Part shown: positions 1-6,186 of the stretch, in pieces
Layout of the letters: every line of letters starts with the position of its first letter
Numbering within the stretch: the first letter of the stretch is position 1
Notes under the pieces: model-generated
Database searches by the model: none
Told to the model about the DNA's origin: nothing
Seen by the model: the letters and a program-made list of their open reading frames with translations, nothing else
Position numbers and translations under genes: made by a program
Assembly: GCA_903887095.1 (NCBI GenBank)
Contig: CAISOQ010000324.1
Span: forward strand, 1-7,087
Reading direction: 5' to 3'
Source of the DNA: an uncultured Flavobacteriia bacterium
GTDB taxonomy: Bacteria > Bacteroidota > Bacteroidia > Flavobacteriales_D > Crocinitomicaceae
Length of the DNA stretch: 7,087 nucleotides

Positions 1-632
1 AGTCAATTGTAAAAAGTCAACTTGAAATCGGTGGGGCAAAACTGGATTTTGATCTTCAGTTCGTAGCAACAGATCCTAAGAATTCTCAATTGATCTTTGA
101 AGATAAACTAATTGAAATCCATTCGTTTCCACTTAAACACCGCATTCCAACCACAGGTTTTTTGATTCGAGAGAAAGCAAAGGAATTTAATTTGAACAGC
201 GAGGCGATTAAAGGAAGTGGTTTAAAGATTGAACATTTTCATTTACTCAAAAAAGGTGAAGATGTTTTGGATGAAGATGGTCAAATCTTTCGGTTCAAAG
301 ATTACACTTTTCCACCTAAACCGTCCTATTCGTATGCTTTTTGTTCCGATACAAAATATGACGTGTCAATTGTTCCTTATGTGAAAGATGTTTCAGTGCT
401 TTACCATGAAGCGACTTTTACAGAAAAAGATAGTGAACGGGCAAAAGCTACTTTTCATTCCACAGCAGCCCAGGCAGCAGATATTGCTACACGTGCAAAT
501 GTGGGTAAACTTTATTTGGGTCACTTAAGCGCTCGGTACGAATCAACAGCGGCTCATCTGTCTGAAGCTGCTAAATTCTTTGAGAATACAGAGGTAGTAG
601 AAGATGGTATGAAGTTTACTATTTCCGCTTAG
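1..632 (+). CDS. rnz: Ribonuclease Z, C-terminal part (5' end outside window)
   Basis: Partial gene, open from the left edge (first full codon at base 3) to the TAG at 630-632, giving 210 residues. A TTG at base 90 could be taken as a start, but the frame is open and family-like upstream, so the true start lies outside the window. RNase Z is a metallo-beta-lactamase-fold endonuclease that cuts tRNA precursors 3' of the discriminator base. Visible family motifs are the KHRIPTTGF segment (bases 135-161), the SDT motif with the metal-bridging Asp (codon 348), HEATF (405-419), HSTAAQAA with a conserved His (codon 456), and LGHLSARY with a metal-ligand His (codon 522). The HxHxDH metal motif of the family would lie in the missing N-terminal third. 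Bacterial RNase Z is usually about 300 residues, so roughly 90-100 are missing. The reading frame is intact. The downstream parE has its own promoter-like sequence, so the two need not be co-transcribed. Confidence 0.93.
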   Translation, partial: SIVKSQLEIGGAKLDFDLQFVATDPKNSQLIFEDKLIEIHSFPLKHRIPTTGFLIREKAKEFNLNSEAIKGSGLKIEHFHLLKKGEDVLDEDGQIFRFKDYTFPPKPSYSYAFCSDTKYDVSIVPYVKDVSVLYHEATFTEKDSERAKATFHSTAAQAADIATRANVGKLYLGHLSARYESTAAHLSEAAKFFENTEVVEDGMKFTISA

Positions 633-646
633 GTTTTTCAACCTGA
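629..646 (+). other. Small hairpin at the rnz stop codon
   Basis: AGGTT (631-635) and AACCT (640-644) pair across a TTTC loop. The stem extends outward by a T-G wobble (630/645) and a T-A pair (629/646), so it overlaps the rnz stop codon. An alternative pairing of GGTTT (632-636) with AAACC (646-650) is also possible. No T-run follows, so this is at best a weak or 3'-end-stabilising hairpin and not a convincing intrinsic terminator. Confidence 0.3.
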
Positions 647-672
647 AACCGTTCAAAAGTCCTGATAATTAC

Positions 673-705
673 TTGTGTTTTGAGAGCGTTCAATCGCTAA
701 ATTTG
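673..705 (+). promoter_or_regulatory. Putative Bacteroidota-type promoter of parE
   Basis: TAAATTTG at 698-705 matches the -7 element TAnnTTTG known for the primary sigma factor of Bacteroidota. A TTG at 673-675 lies 22 bp upstream, within the 17-23 bp spacing reported for the -33 element. Transcription would start near 711, leaving a leader of about 20 nt before the parE ATG at 731. No Shine-Dalgarno sequence precedes the ATG (the upstream bases are CCTTTCAAA), which is usual in this phylum. The match is direct; promoter activity is inferred. Confidence 0.55.
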
Positions 706-723
706 TTAGATAGCGTACAATCC
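685..723 (+). repeat. Short direct and inverted repeats around the parE -7 element
   Basis: AGCGTTCAATCG (685-696) recurs as AGCGTACAATCC (712-723), with 10 of 12 bases identical and copies 27 bp apart. One copy lies just upstream of the -7 element and the other at the expected transcript start. CGTTCAA also occurs at 650-656. CGCTA (695-699) is an inverted match to TAGCG (711-715), so AGCG/CGCT words alternate across the promoter. This could be an operator or a chance arrangement; no regulator can be named. Confidence 0.35.
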
Positions 724-730
724 TTTCAAA

Positions 731-2617
731 ATGGCTGAAAATCAATATACAGAAGATAATATTCGATCACTCGATTGGAAAGAACATATTCGCCTTAGGC
801 CGGGTATGTATATCGGGAAATTGGGTGATGGCGCTGCAGCAGACGATGGTATTTACATTCTTGTGAAAGAGGTTGTAGATAACTGTATCGATGAATTTGT
901 CATGGGGAATGGCAAGCGAGTGGATATTAAAGTGAAAGATGGGAAAGTTGTTATTCGGGATTATGGTCGCGGAATTCCGTTGGGAAAAGTGATTGATTGT
1001 GTTTCTCAAATCAATACAGGAGGCAAGTATGATTCAAAAGCATTCAAAAAGTCTGTAGGATTGAATGGGGTGGGTACAAAAGCAGTAAATGCGCTTTCTA
1101 CTCATTTTATGGTCTATTCTGTTCGTGATGGAGAAAAGAAACAAGCGTCTTTTTCTCAAGGAGAGTTGGTTGAAGAATTGCCAACCTCAAAAACGGACGA
1201 GGTAAATGGTACTTATGTTGAGTTTGTTCCGGATGAGTCTATTTTCAAGAAGTATGCGTTTAAAACAGCGTATCTTGATAAGATGATGTGGAATTACTGT
1301 TATCTGAATAGAGGTCTTTCCCTTTACTACAATGGAGAAAAATACCAATCAAAAGACGGTTTAAAGGATTTGTTGGAAAACAATATGGATGGAGATCCTT
1401 TGTATCCAATTATCCACTTGGAAGGGGATGATATAGAGGTCGCCTTTACGCATGGTAAAACCTATGGTGAAGATTATTACTCCTTTGTCAATGGTCAGCA
1501 CACCACACAAGGGGGAACCCATCAAAGTGCTTTCCGAGAATCTGTGGCAAAAGTGATACGCGATTTTTACAATAAAAACTATGAGGCATCTGATATTCGT
1601 CAGTCAATTGTTGCAGCTATTGCAGTGAAAGTCATTGAACCTGTATTTGAGTCTCAAACGAAAACAAAATTAGGTTCACAGGAAATTGAGCCAGGTGGAA
1701 AATCCATGCGGGCTTTTGTGAATGATTTCTTGAAGGAAAAACTGGATAATTACCTCCATAGAAATACGGATGTTGCTGAGCTGATCGAACGGAAAATCAA
1801 GCAATCTGAACGAGAACGCAAAGAGCTTTCGGGTATTCGCAAGTTGGCAAGAGATCGTGCGAAGAAGTCAAGTTTACACAATAAGAAACTACGAGATTGC
1901 AGGATTCATTTGACTGATTTGAAAGATGATCGTCGCGAAGCAACAACTTTATTTATAACGGAAGGGGATTCGGCAAGTGGTTCAATTACCAAATCAAGAG
2001 ATGTGAATACGCAGGCCGTATTCAGTTTACGAGGTAAGCCATTGAATTGTTATGGACTTACGAAGAAGATTGTATACGAAAACGAAGAATTCAATTTAAT
2101 CCAAGCAGCGCTGGATATAGAGGAGGATATGGATAACTTGCGATACAATAATATTGTCATTGCAACGGATGCTGATGTCGATGGAATGCATATTCGTATG
2201 CTACTTCTGACCTTCTTCTTACAATTTTTCCCTGATCTTGTAAAACGAAACCATGTCTATGTCTTGCAAACACCTTTATTCCGAGTACGGAACAAGAAGA
2301 AAACCATTTACTGTTATTCTGAAGACGAACGTCGAAAAGCAATAGAGGAGTTGGGGAAAAATCCTGAAATAACACGATTTAAAGGTCTTGGGGAGATTTC
2401 GCCTGATGAATTCAAACATTTTATTGGTGGTGATATTCGACTTGAACCTGTCCTTTTATCAAAGGACAATTCAATAGATTCGATACTATCCTACTTCATG
2501 GGTAAAAATACGCCTGAAAGACAGGATTTTATAATTGATAATTTACGTGTTGAAAAAGATCTGGCTGAAGAATTGGAACAAGCTGATGATCAAGAAGACC
2601 TTGAAATAGCATCCTAA
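731..2617 (+). CDS. parE: DNA topoisomerase IV subunit B (ParE), ATPase/Toprim subunit
   Basis: A complete 628-residue protein that binds and hydrolyses ATP and supplies the Toprim metal site of a type IIA topoisomerase. The GHKL ATPase domain has RLRPGMYIG (21-29), the catalytic Glu47 and Mg-binding Asn51 in [19 protein letters not shown] with Asp77 (75-83), the ATP lid [14 protein letters not shown] (110-123), and the transducer Lys311 in QTKTK (309-313). The Toprim domain has EGDSASGS with Glu411 (411-418), LRGKPLN (433-439), DADVDG with Asp480, Asp482 and Asp484 (480-485), and RFKGLGE (549-555). The lid has Asn112 where E. coli ParE and GyrB have His; I believe this is common in Bacteroidota. 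The length and absence of the large enterobacterial GyrB insertion fit ParE. Assignment as ParE rather than GyrB rests mainly on pairing with the downstream parC-type gene 3 bp away. The ATG at 731 is placed suitably before the family N-terminus and about 20 bp after the predicted transcript start. Confidence 0.93.
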   Translation: MAENQYTEDNIRSLDWKEHIRLRPGMYIGKLGDGAAADDGIYILVKEVVDNCIDEFVMGNGKRVDIKVKDGKVVIRDYGRGIPLGKVIDCVSQINTGGKYDSKAFKKSVGLNGVGTKAVNALSTHFMVYSVRDGEKKQASFSQGELVEELPTSKTDEVNGTYVEFVPDESIFKKYAFKTAYLDKMMWNYCYLNRGLSLYYNGEKYQSKDGLKDLLENNMDGDPLYPIIHLEGDDIEVAFTHGKTYGEDYYSFVNGQHTTQGGTHQSAFRESVAKVIRDFYNKNYEASDIRQSIVAAIAVKVIEPVFESQTKTKLGSQEIEPGGKSMRAFVNDFLKEKLDNYLHRNTDVAELIERKIKQSERERKELSGIRKLARDRAKKSSLHNKKLRDCRIHLTDLKDDRREATTLFITEGDSASGSITKSRDVNTQAVFSLRGKPLNCYGLTKKIVYENEEFNLIQAALDIEEDMDNLRYNNIVIATDADVDGMHIRMLLLTFFLQFFPDLVKRNHVYVLQTPLFRVRNKKKTIYCYSEDERRKAIEELGKNPEITRFKGLGEISPDEFKHFIGGDIRLEPVLLSKDNSIDSILSYFMGKNTPERQDFIIDNLRVEKDLAEELEQADDQEDLEIAS

Positions 2618-2620
2618 ATT

Positions 2621-5314
2621 ATGGCAGAAGACGAATTGGAAGAACAGAACGAGCAACAAGAGGATCAAAACAATCCTTTTGAACATAAAACGGTAGACGA
2701 TAAAATTGTCCCGGTTGGTGGTTTGTATGAGAATTGGTTCTTAGATTACGCAAGCTATGTGATTCTTGAGCGTGCCGTACCTTCTCTTTACGATGGATTG
2801 AAACCTGTGCAACGGCGTATTCTCCATTCCATGAGAGAATTGGATGATGGACGTTACAACAAGGTGGCAAACATCATTGGTAATACCATGAAATATCACC
2901 CGCACGGTGATGCTTCGATAGGAGATGCTTTAGTTCAACTTGGTCAAAAAGATCTTTTAATCGATTGCCAGGGGAACTGGGGGAATACGTTGACAGGTGA
3001 TGGAGCCGCTGCTGCACGTTACATTGAAGCAAGACTTTCCAAATTTGCGTTGCACGTTGTTTTTAATCCTAAAACGACAGAATGGCTTTCCAGTTATGAC
3101 GGAAGGAATAAAGAGCCATTGCAATTACCCGTAAAGTTTCCTTTGTTGCTTGCACAAGGGGCAGAGGGTATTGCAGTTGGTATGGCTTGTAAGTTTTTAC
3201 CACATAACTTTATAGAGTTGATTGATCAGTCAATCAATCATCTTCGTGGTAAAAAAGTAGAGTTCTTTCCTGATTTCCCGAATGGTGGAATGGCAGATTT
3301 TTCCAATTACAATGATGGACTTCGTGGAGGAAAAGTGCGTGTCAGGGCAAAAATTAAAAAACAAGACAATAAAACCCTTGTTGTACACGAGATACCATTT
3401 GGCACAACGACAGGTTCTCTGATTGAATCAATCATCAAGGCCAATGACAAAGGAAAAATCAAGATAAAGAAAATTGAAGACAATACAGCTGCAGAAGCAG
3501 AGGTGATTATTCACCTTGCGCCAGGAGTGTCACCTGATAAAACGCTTGATGCATTGTATGCCTTCACAGATTGCGAGGTTTCTATTTCTCCAAACTCTTC
3601 AATTATCGACAAGGATACGCCACGTTTTCTTGGTGTCAGTGAAATATTGAAGGTGAATACTGATAGTACGGTTCGTTTGTTGAAATTGGAACTTGAAATC
3701 AGATTGGATGAATTGCAACGTCAATGGCATTTTTCAACACTTGAAAAGATTTTTATCAATGAAGAAATGTACATTGATTTCAAACTCTACAGTGATAGAG
3801 AATCATTGTACGCATACCTCTACAAGCGTTTCGAGAAGTATAAAAAACAATTAATCAGGGAAATCACGGATGAGGATTTGCAAAAATTGACGCAGATTCC
3901 AATGATCCGTATTACGCGCTTTGATGCTGATAAGGCGGATGAAGCTTTGCTGAAATTAGAGGAAGAAATGGCCATTGTGAAAGAGAAACTTTCCAATTTA
4001 ATTGAATATGCCATAGAGTACTTCAAAGATCTTAAAAAGCGCTTCGGTGCTGGGAAAGAGCGCAAAACGGAAATAAAAGTATTTGATACAATTAGCGCTA
4101 CGAAGGTTATTATTGCGAATCGTAAGCTGTATGTTGATTACGAGGAAGGATTTATTGGTTATGGTTTAAAGAAATCGGAACCAATCAACGATTGTTCTGA
4201 AATCGATGACATAATAATATTCTTCTCTACAGGGAAAATGATGGTTACGAAAGTAGCCGACAAGAAATTTGTAGGGAAAGATATCGTGCATGCCGATGTA
4301 TGGAAAAAAGGCGATAAAAGAACGATTTACCATTTGATTTACCAAGATGGAACCGGTGGTTCGGCAATGATGAAACGGTTTTATGTGAATTCAATTACAC
4401 GAGATACAGAATACGATTTGACCAGAGGTGTAAAGGGATCAAAAATGCTTTATTTCTCAGTTCATCCAAACGGCGAAAGAGAAGTCGTGAACGTGTTGTT
4501 GCGACCTCGACCACATTTGAAACGATTGCGTTTTGATGTTGATTTAGGTGATTTGTTGATAAAGGGCAGACAATCTGCAGGTAATAGGGTTACAAAAGAA
4601 ATTATTCAAAAAATCACTCAAAAAGAAGTTGGTGGGTCAACACTTGCTGCACGTAAAATTTGGTTTGACACTGTAGTTGGACGATTGAACGATGAAGATC
4701 GAGGTAAATTCCTGGGATCATTCAAGGGAGAAGATAGAATTTTGACGCTTTATAAATCAGGTGAATACCGTTTGAGCAATTTTGATCTTTCGAACCATTT
4801 TGATGAGGAAATGATACATATTGAAAAATGGCACCCGCACAGAGCTTTGTCGACCGTATATTATGATGCCGAAAAAGATTTACACTTCGTAAAACGCTTC
4901 CTTTGCGAAGTAACATCGGATAAAAAAGTATCCTTCATCAGTGAGGGTGAAGGTTCCTATATGGATGTCGTTTCGACAGCCTACCGACCTATGATTAAAA
5001 TCATCTACAATAAACTCTTAAAGGAAACGAAGAATTTGCCTGACAATGAGTTGCAAATAGCTGATTTTATTGATGTAAAAGGAATGAAAGCGCAGGGCAA
5101 TCAATTGACAAAACTTAAAGTAAAGGAGATTGTACTTACCCATTCGATAGAAGGCGAAGAACCTTGGCCAGAAGATGAAATCAGTGCGGAACCAGAATTA
5201 GAAGAAGAAGATGGTGGTGAAGGTGAAGACGCTGAAAATGAAGGTGGAGGGCCAACGATAGAGTGGGATATGACTAAAAATGAGGATGACGAAGACCAGA
5301 TGACTCTGTTTTAA
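2621..5314 (+). CDS. parC: DNA topoisomerase IV subunit A (ParC), DNA-cleaving subunit
   Basis: A complete 897-residue partner of ParE that makes the transient double-strand break for decatenation and relaxation. An acidic N-terminal extension of about 33 residues precedes the winged-helix core, which begins at GLYENWFLDYASYV (34-47). Motifs are GLKPVQRRIL (59-68), the quinolone pocket HPHGDASIGDAL (93-104), the catalytic Tyr134 in AARYIEARL (Arg133 beside it), and EGIAVGMACKFLPHNF (182-197). Tower and coiled-coil segments follow to about residue 475. The C-terminal domain (about 490-800) has beta-pinwheel-like blades, such as the one around GRQSAGNRVTK (649-659), but no GyrA-box of the QRRGGxG type; this supports topoisomerase IV over gyrase. 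The tail (about 845-897) is Glu/Asp/Gly-rich and ends DQMTLF. Position 98, equivalent to the quinolone-contact Ser of E. coli ParC (Ser80), is Ala; acidic Asp102 is kept. At 897 aa it is longer than E. coli ParC (752 aa). The gene starts 3 bp after the parE stop, which suggests co-translation. Confidence 0.93.
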   Translation: MAEDELEEQNEQQEDQNNPFEHKTVDDKIVPVGGLYENWFLDYASYVILERAVPSLYDGLKPVQRRILHSMRELDDGRYNKVANIIGNTMKYHPHGDASIGDALVQLGQKDLLIDCQGNWGNTLTGDGAAAARYIEARLSKFALHVVFNPKTTEWLSSYDGRNKEPLQLPVKFPLLLAQGAEGIAVGMACKFLPHNFIELIDQSINHLRGKKVEFFPDFPNGGMADFSNYNDGLRGGKVRVRAKIKKQDNKTLVVHEIPFGTTTGSLIESIIKANDKGKIKIKKIEDNTAAEAEVIIHLAPGVSPDKTLDALYAFTDCEVSISPNSSIIDKDTPRFLGVSEILKVNTDSTVRLLKLELEIRLDELQRQWHFSTLEKIFINEEMYIDFKLYSDRESLYAYLYKRFEKYKKQLIREITDEDLQKLTQIPMIRITRFDADKADEALLKLEEEMAIVKEKLSNLIEYAIEYFKDLKKRFGAGKERKTEIKVFDTISATKVIIANRKLYVDYEEGFIGYGLKKSEPINDCSEIDDIIIFFSTGKMMVTKVADKKFVGKDIVHADVWKKGDKRTIYHLIYQDGTGGSAMMKRFYVNSITRDTEYDLTRGVKGSKMLYFSVHPNGEREVVNVLLRPRPHLKRLRFDVDLGDLLIKGRQSAGNRVTKEIIQKITQKEVGGSTLAARKIWFDTVVGRLNDEDRGKFLGSFKGEDRILTLYKSGEYRLSNFDLSNHFDEEMIHIEKWHPHRALSTVYYDAEKDLHFVKRFLCEVTSDKKVSFISEGEGSYMDVVSTAYRPMIKIIYNKLLKETKNLPDNELQIADFIDVKGMKAQGNQLTKLKVKEIVLTHSIEGEEPWPEDEISAEPELEEEDGGEGEDAENEGGGPTIEWDMTKNEDDEDQMTLF

Positions 5315-5325
5315 CTTTCAATAAA

Positions 5326-6057
5326 ATGAAACAACATTTAAACACAGCAATTATCGCTCTTGCGGTAATAATTTCAGGTTACCTCTTGGCTAAAGGGTAT
5401 AAAGATCGATCTAAAACTTCGCAGTCAATAAGTGTGACGGGGTCAGGAGAAGAAAATTTTGTAAGTGATCTTATTGTCTGGCGAGCAACATTTTCAAAGA
5501 AAAATCTTGAATTAAAGCAGGCCTATGCTGAATTGAACAGCAACCAGAAAGAGATTAAAAAATACTTGATTAAAAAAGGAGTGAAAATGGATGAAATCAT
5601 TTTTGAAGCAGTGGATATTCAAAAAGATTTTTACTACGACTACGATCAAAATGGCGCGTTAAGAAATACCATTTTCAATGGGTATAATTTGACTCAGAAT
5701 TTAAAAGTCCAATCTAAAAATGTTGACTTGATTGAGAATATTTCGAGAGAGGTAACTGAATTAATTGACGCCGGTGTAGAACTAAATTCATTTGCGCCCG
5801 AATATTATTATACAAAATTGGCACAGTTGAAGATTAAAATGATCGAAGCGGCAACAAAAGATGCTAAAAATAGAGCTGAGAAAATTGCCCTAAATGCGGG
5901 TGGAGGACTGGGAACGCTGAAAAGTGCTGAAATGGGCGTTTTTCAAATAACTGGTGAAAATTCATCTGAGGATTATACTTGGGGTGGAAATTTTAACACT
6001 TCTTCAAAAAAGAAAACAGCCAATATTACTATTCGTCTCAAATACGATATAGATTGA
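5326..6057 (+). CDS. SIMPL (DUF541) domain protein, N-terminally membrane-anchored
   Basis: A complete 243-residue protein. Residues 6-23 form one hydrophobic segment after a short Lys-containing N-terminus, and Lys/Arg residues follow it. This suggests an uncleaved anchor or signal-anchor exposing the rest to the periplasm. From about residue 34 the sequence fits the SIMPL/DUF541 family (YggE-like): SISVTGSGEENFVSD (34-48), the central FNGYNLTQNLKVQ stretch (117-129), and the helical AATKDAKNRAEKIALNAGGGLG signature (175-196), ending in a beta strand (NITIRLKYDID). The biochemical role of the family is poorly defined; YggE has been linked to oxidative-stress phenotypes, and the name comes from a mouse protein interacting with an IRAK-family kinase. 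It starts 11 bp after the parC stop with no promoter visible in the gap, so co-transcription with parE-parC is likely. A functional link to topoisomerase IV is not implied. No enzyme active site is recognisable. Confidence 0.85.
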   Translation: MKQHLNTAIIALAVIISGYLLAKGYKDRSKTSQSISVTGSGEENFVSDLIVWRATFSKKNLELKQAYAELNSNQKEIKKYLIKKGVKMDEIIFEAVDIQKDFYYDYDQNGALRNTIFNGYNLTQNLKVQSKNVDLIENISREVTELIDAGVELNSFAPEYYYTKLAQLKIKMIEAATKDAKNRAEKIALNAGGGLGTLKSAEMGVFQITGENSSEDYTWGGNFNTSSKKKTANITIRLKYDID

Positions 6058-6082
6058 TATTTTTAAATTCAGATTTCTAGTG

Positions 6083-6090
6083 TAACTTTG
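6083..6090 (+). promoter_or_regulatory. Putative -7 promoter element of rocD
   Basis: TAACTTTG is an exact match to the Bacteroidota -7 consensus TAnnTTTG. The nearest TTG that could serve as the -33 element (6054-6056, overlapping the upstream stop codon) is 26 bp away, slightly beyond the usual spacing, so the promoter may be weak or need an activator. Transcription would begin near 6096, just before the leader repeats, giving an untranslated leader of about 87 nt before rocD. Confidence 0.5.
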
Positions 6091-6100
6091 CAGAGATTTG

Positions 6101-6155
6101 GGATGATTTCTCTCCTGTTTGAAATGAGGAAAGGATGGTCGCTCTCCGTGATGAG
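6101..6155 (+). repeat. Tandem imperfect repeat in the rocD leader
   Basis: GGATGATTTCTCTCC (6101-6115) recurs as GGATGGTCGCTCTCC (6133-6147), identical at 12 of 15 positions and offset by 32 bp. Each copy is followed by ATGAG (6124-6128 and 6151-6155), with the second copy lacking five bases in between. The 32-bp offset is not a multiple of three, so a coding repeat does not explain it. It is close to three helical turns, so a DNA-binding site pair is an alternative to an RNA role. Confidence 0.6.
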
Positions 6156-6186
6156 TGACATTCAAATTTCAACAATTTTAATATGA
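6103..6186 (+). CDS. Possible 27-codon upstream ORF in the rocD leader
   Basis: An ATG at 6103 opens a frame of 27 codons ending at TGA 6184-6186. The stop overlaps the rocD start codon in an ATGA arrangement (rocD ATG at 6183), the classical layout for translational coupling. The peptide starts [12 protein letters not shown] and ends TILI. It has only one Arg and no run of Arg, Lys or other codons that would mark it as an attenuation leader. Three in-frame ATGs (6103, 6124, 6151) could each start it. An open stretch of this length can easily arise by chance and no ribosome-binding site is seen (GGG directly precedes the first ATG). The support is position and stop/start overlap only. Confidence 0.25.
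   Translation: MISLLFEMRKGWSLSVMSDIQISTILI
6107..6131 (+). promoter_or_regulatory. Leader hairpin 1 upstream of rocD
   Basis: TTTCTC (6107-6112) can pair with GAGGAA (6126-6131) across a 13-nt loop, using one T-G wobble (6109/6129). The stem is short and A/U-rich, so it is weak alone. A competing pairing of ATTTC (6106-6110) with GAAAT (6121-6125) exists, as does a longer interrupted stem of 6108-6116 with 6127-6135. It is listed because it aligns position for position with the stronger hairpin 2. Confidence 0.35.
6138..6159 (+). promoter_or_regulatory. Leader hairpin 2 upstream of rocD
   Basis: GTCGCTC (6138-6144) pairs with GAGTGAC (6153-6159) over seven consecutive positions, including one G-U wobble (6141/6156), closing an 8-nt loop TCCGTGAT. 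No T-run follows, so it is not an intrinsic terminator. It lies about 24 nt before the rocD ATG, where it could affect ribosome access or mRNA stability. I do not recognise it as a known riboswitch class. Confidence 0.45.

Noticed and set aside
90..92. TTG as the start codon of the first gene
   Set aside because: The frame is open to the left edge with plausible protein sequence, and the metal-binding N-terminal third of RNase Z would be missing, so this is an internal Leu codon.
629..650. Intrinsic terminator after rnz
   Set aside because: A small stem exists but no T-run follows, so it is reported only as a hairpin.
767..1009. Reverse-strand ORF of 80 codons inside parE
   Set aside because: It lies wholly within a clear parE ATPase domain, its translation shows no family resemblance, and it is an antisense shadow. 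The same applies to 2157-2375, 2619-2870, 3820-4065, 4722-4916 and 6178-6378 on the reverse strand.
5185..5290. GAA/GGT-rich low-complexity DNA at the 3' end of parC
   Set aside because: Explained by the acidic Glu/Asp/Gly tail of ParC; there is no regular repeat unit.
731..5314. Gyrase (gyrB/gyrA) instead of topoisomerase IV
   Set aside because: The A subunit lacks the GyrA-box and its C-terminal domain resembles ParC; the adjacent B subunit is of ParE size and arrangement.
6096..6182. Known riboswitch or classical amino-acid attenuator in the rocD leader
   Set aside because: I cannot match the conserved core of any riboswitch class I know, there is no terminator-like stem with a T-run, and the upstream ORF has no run of regulatory codons.
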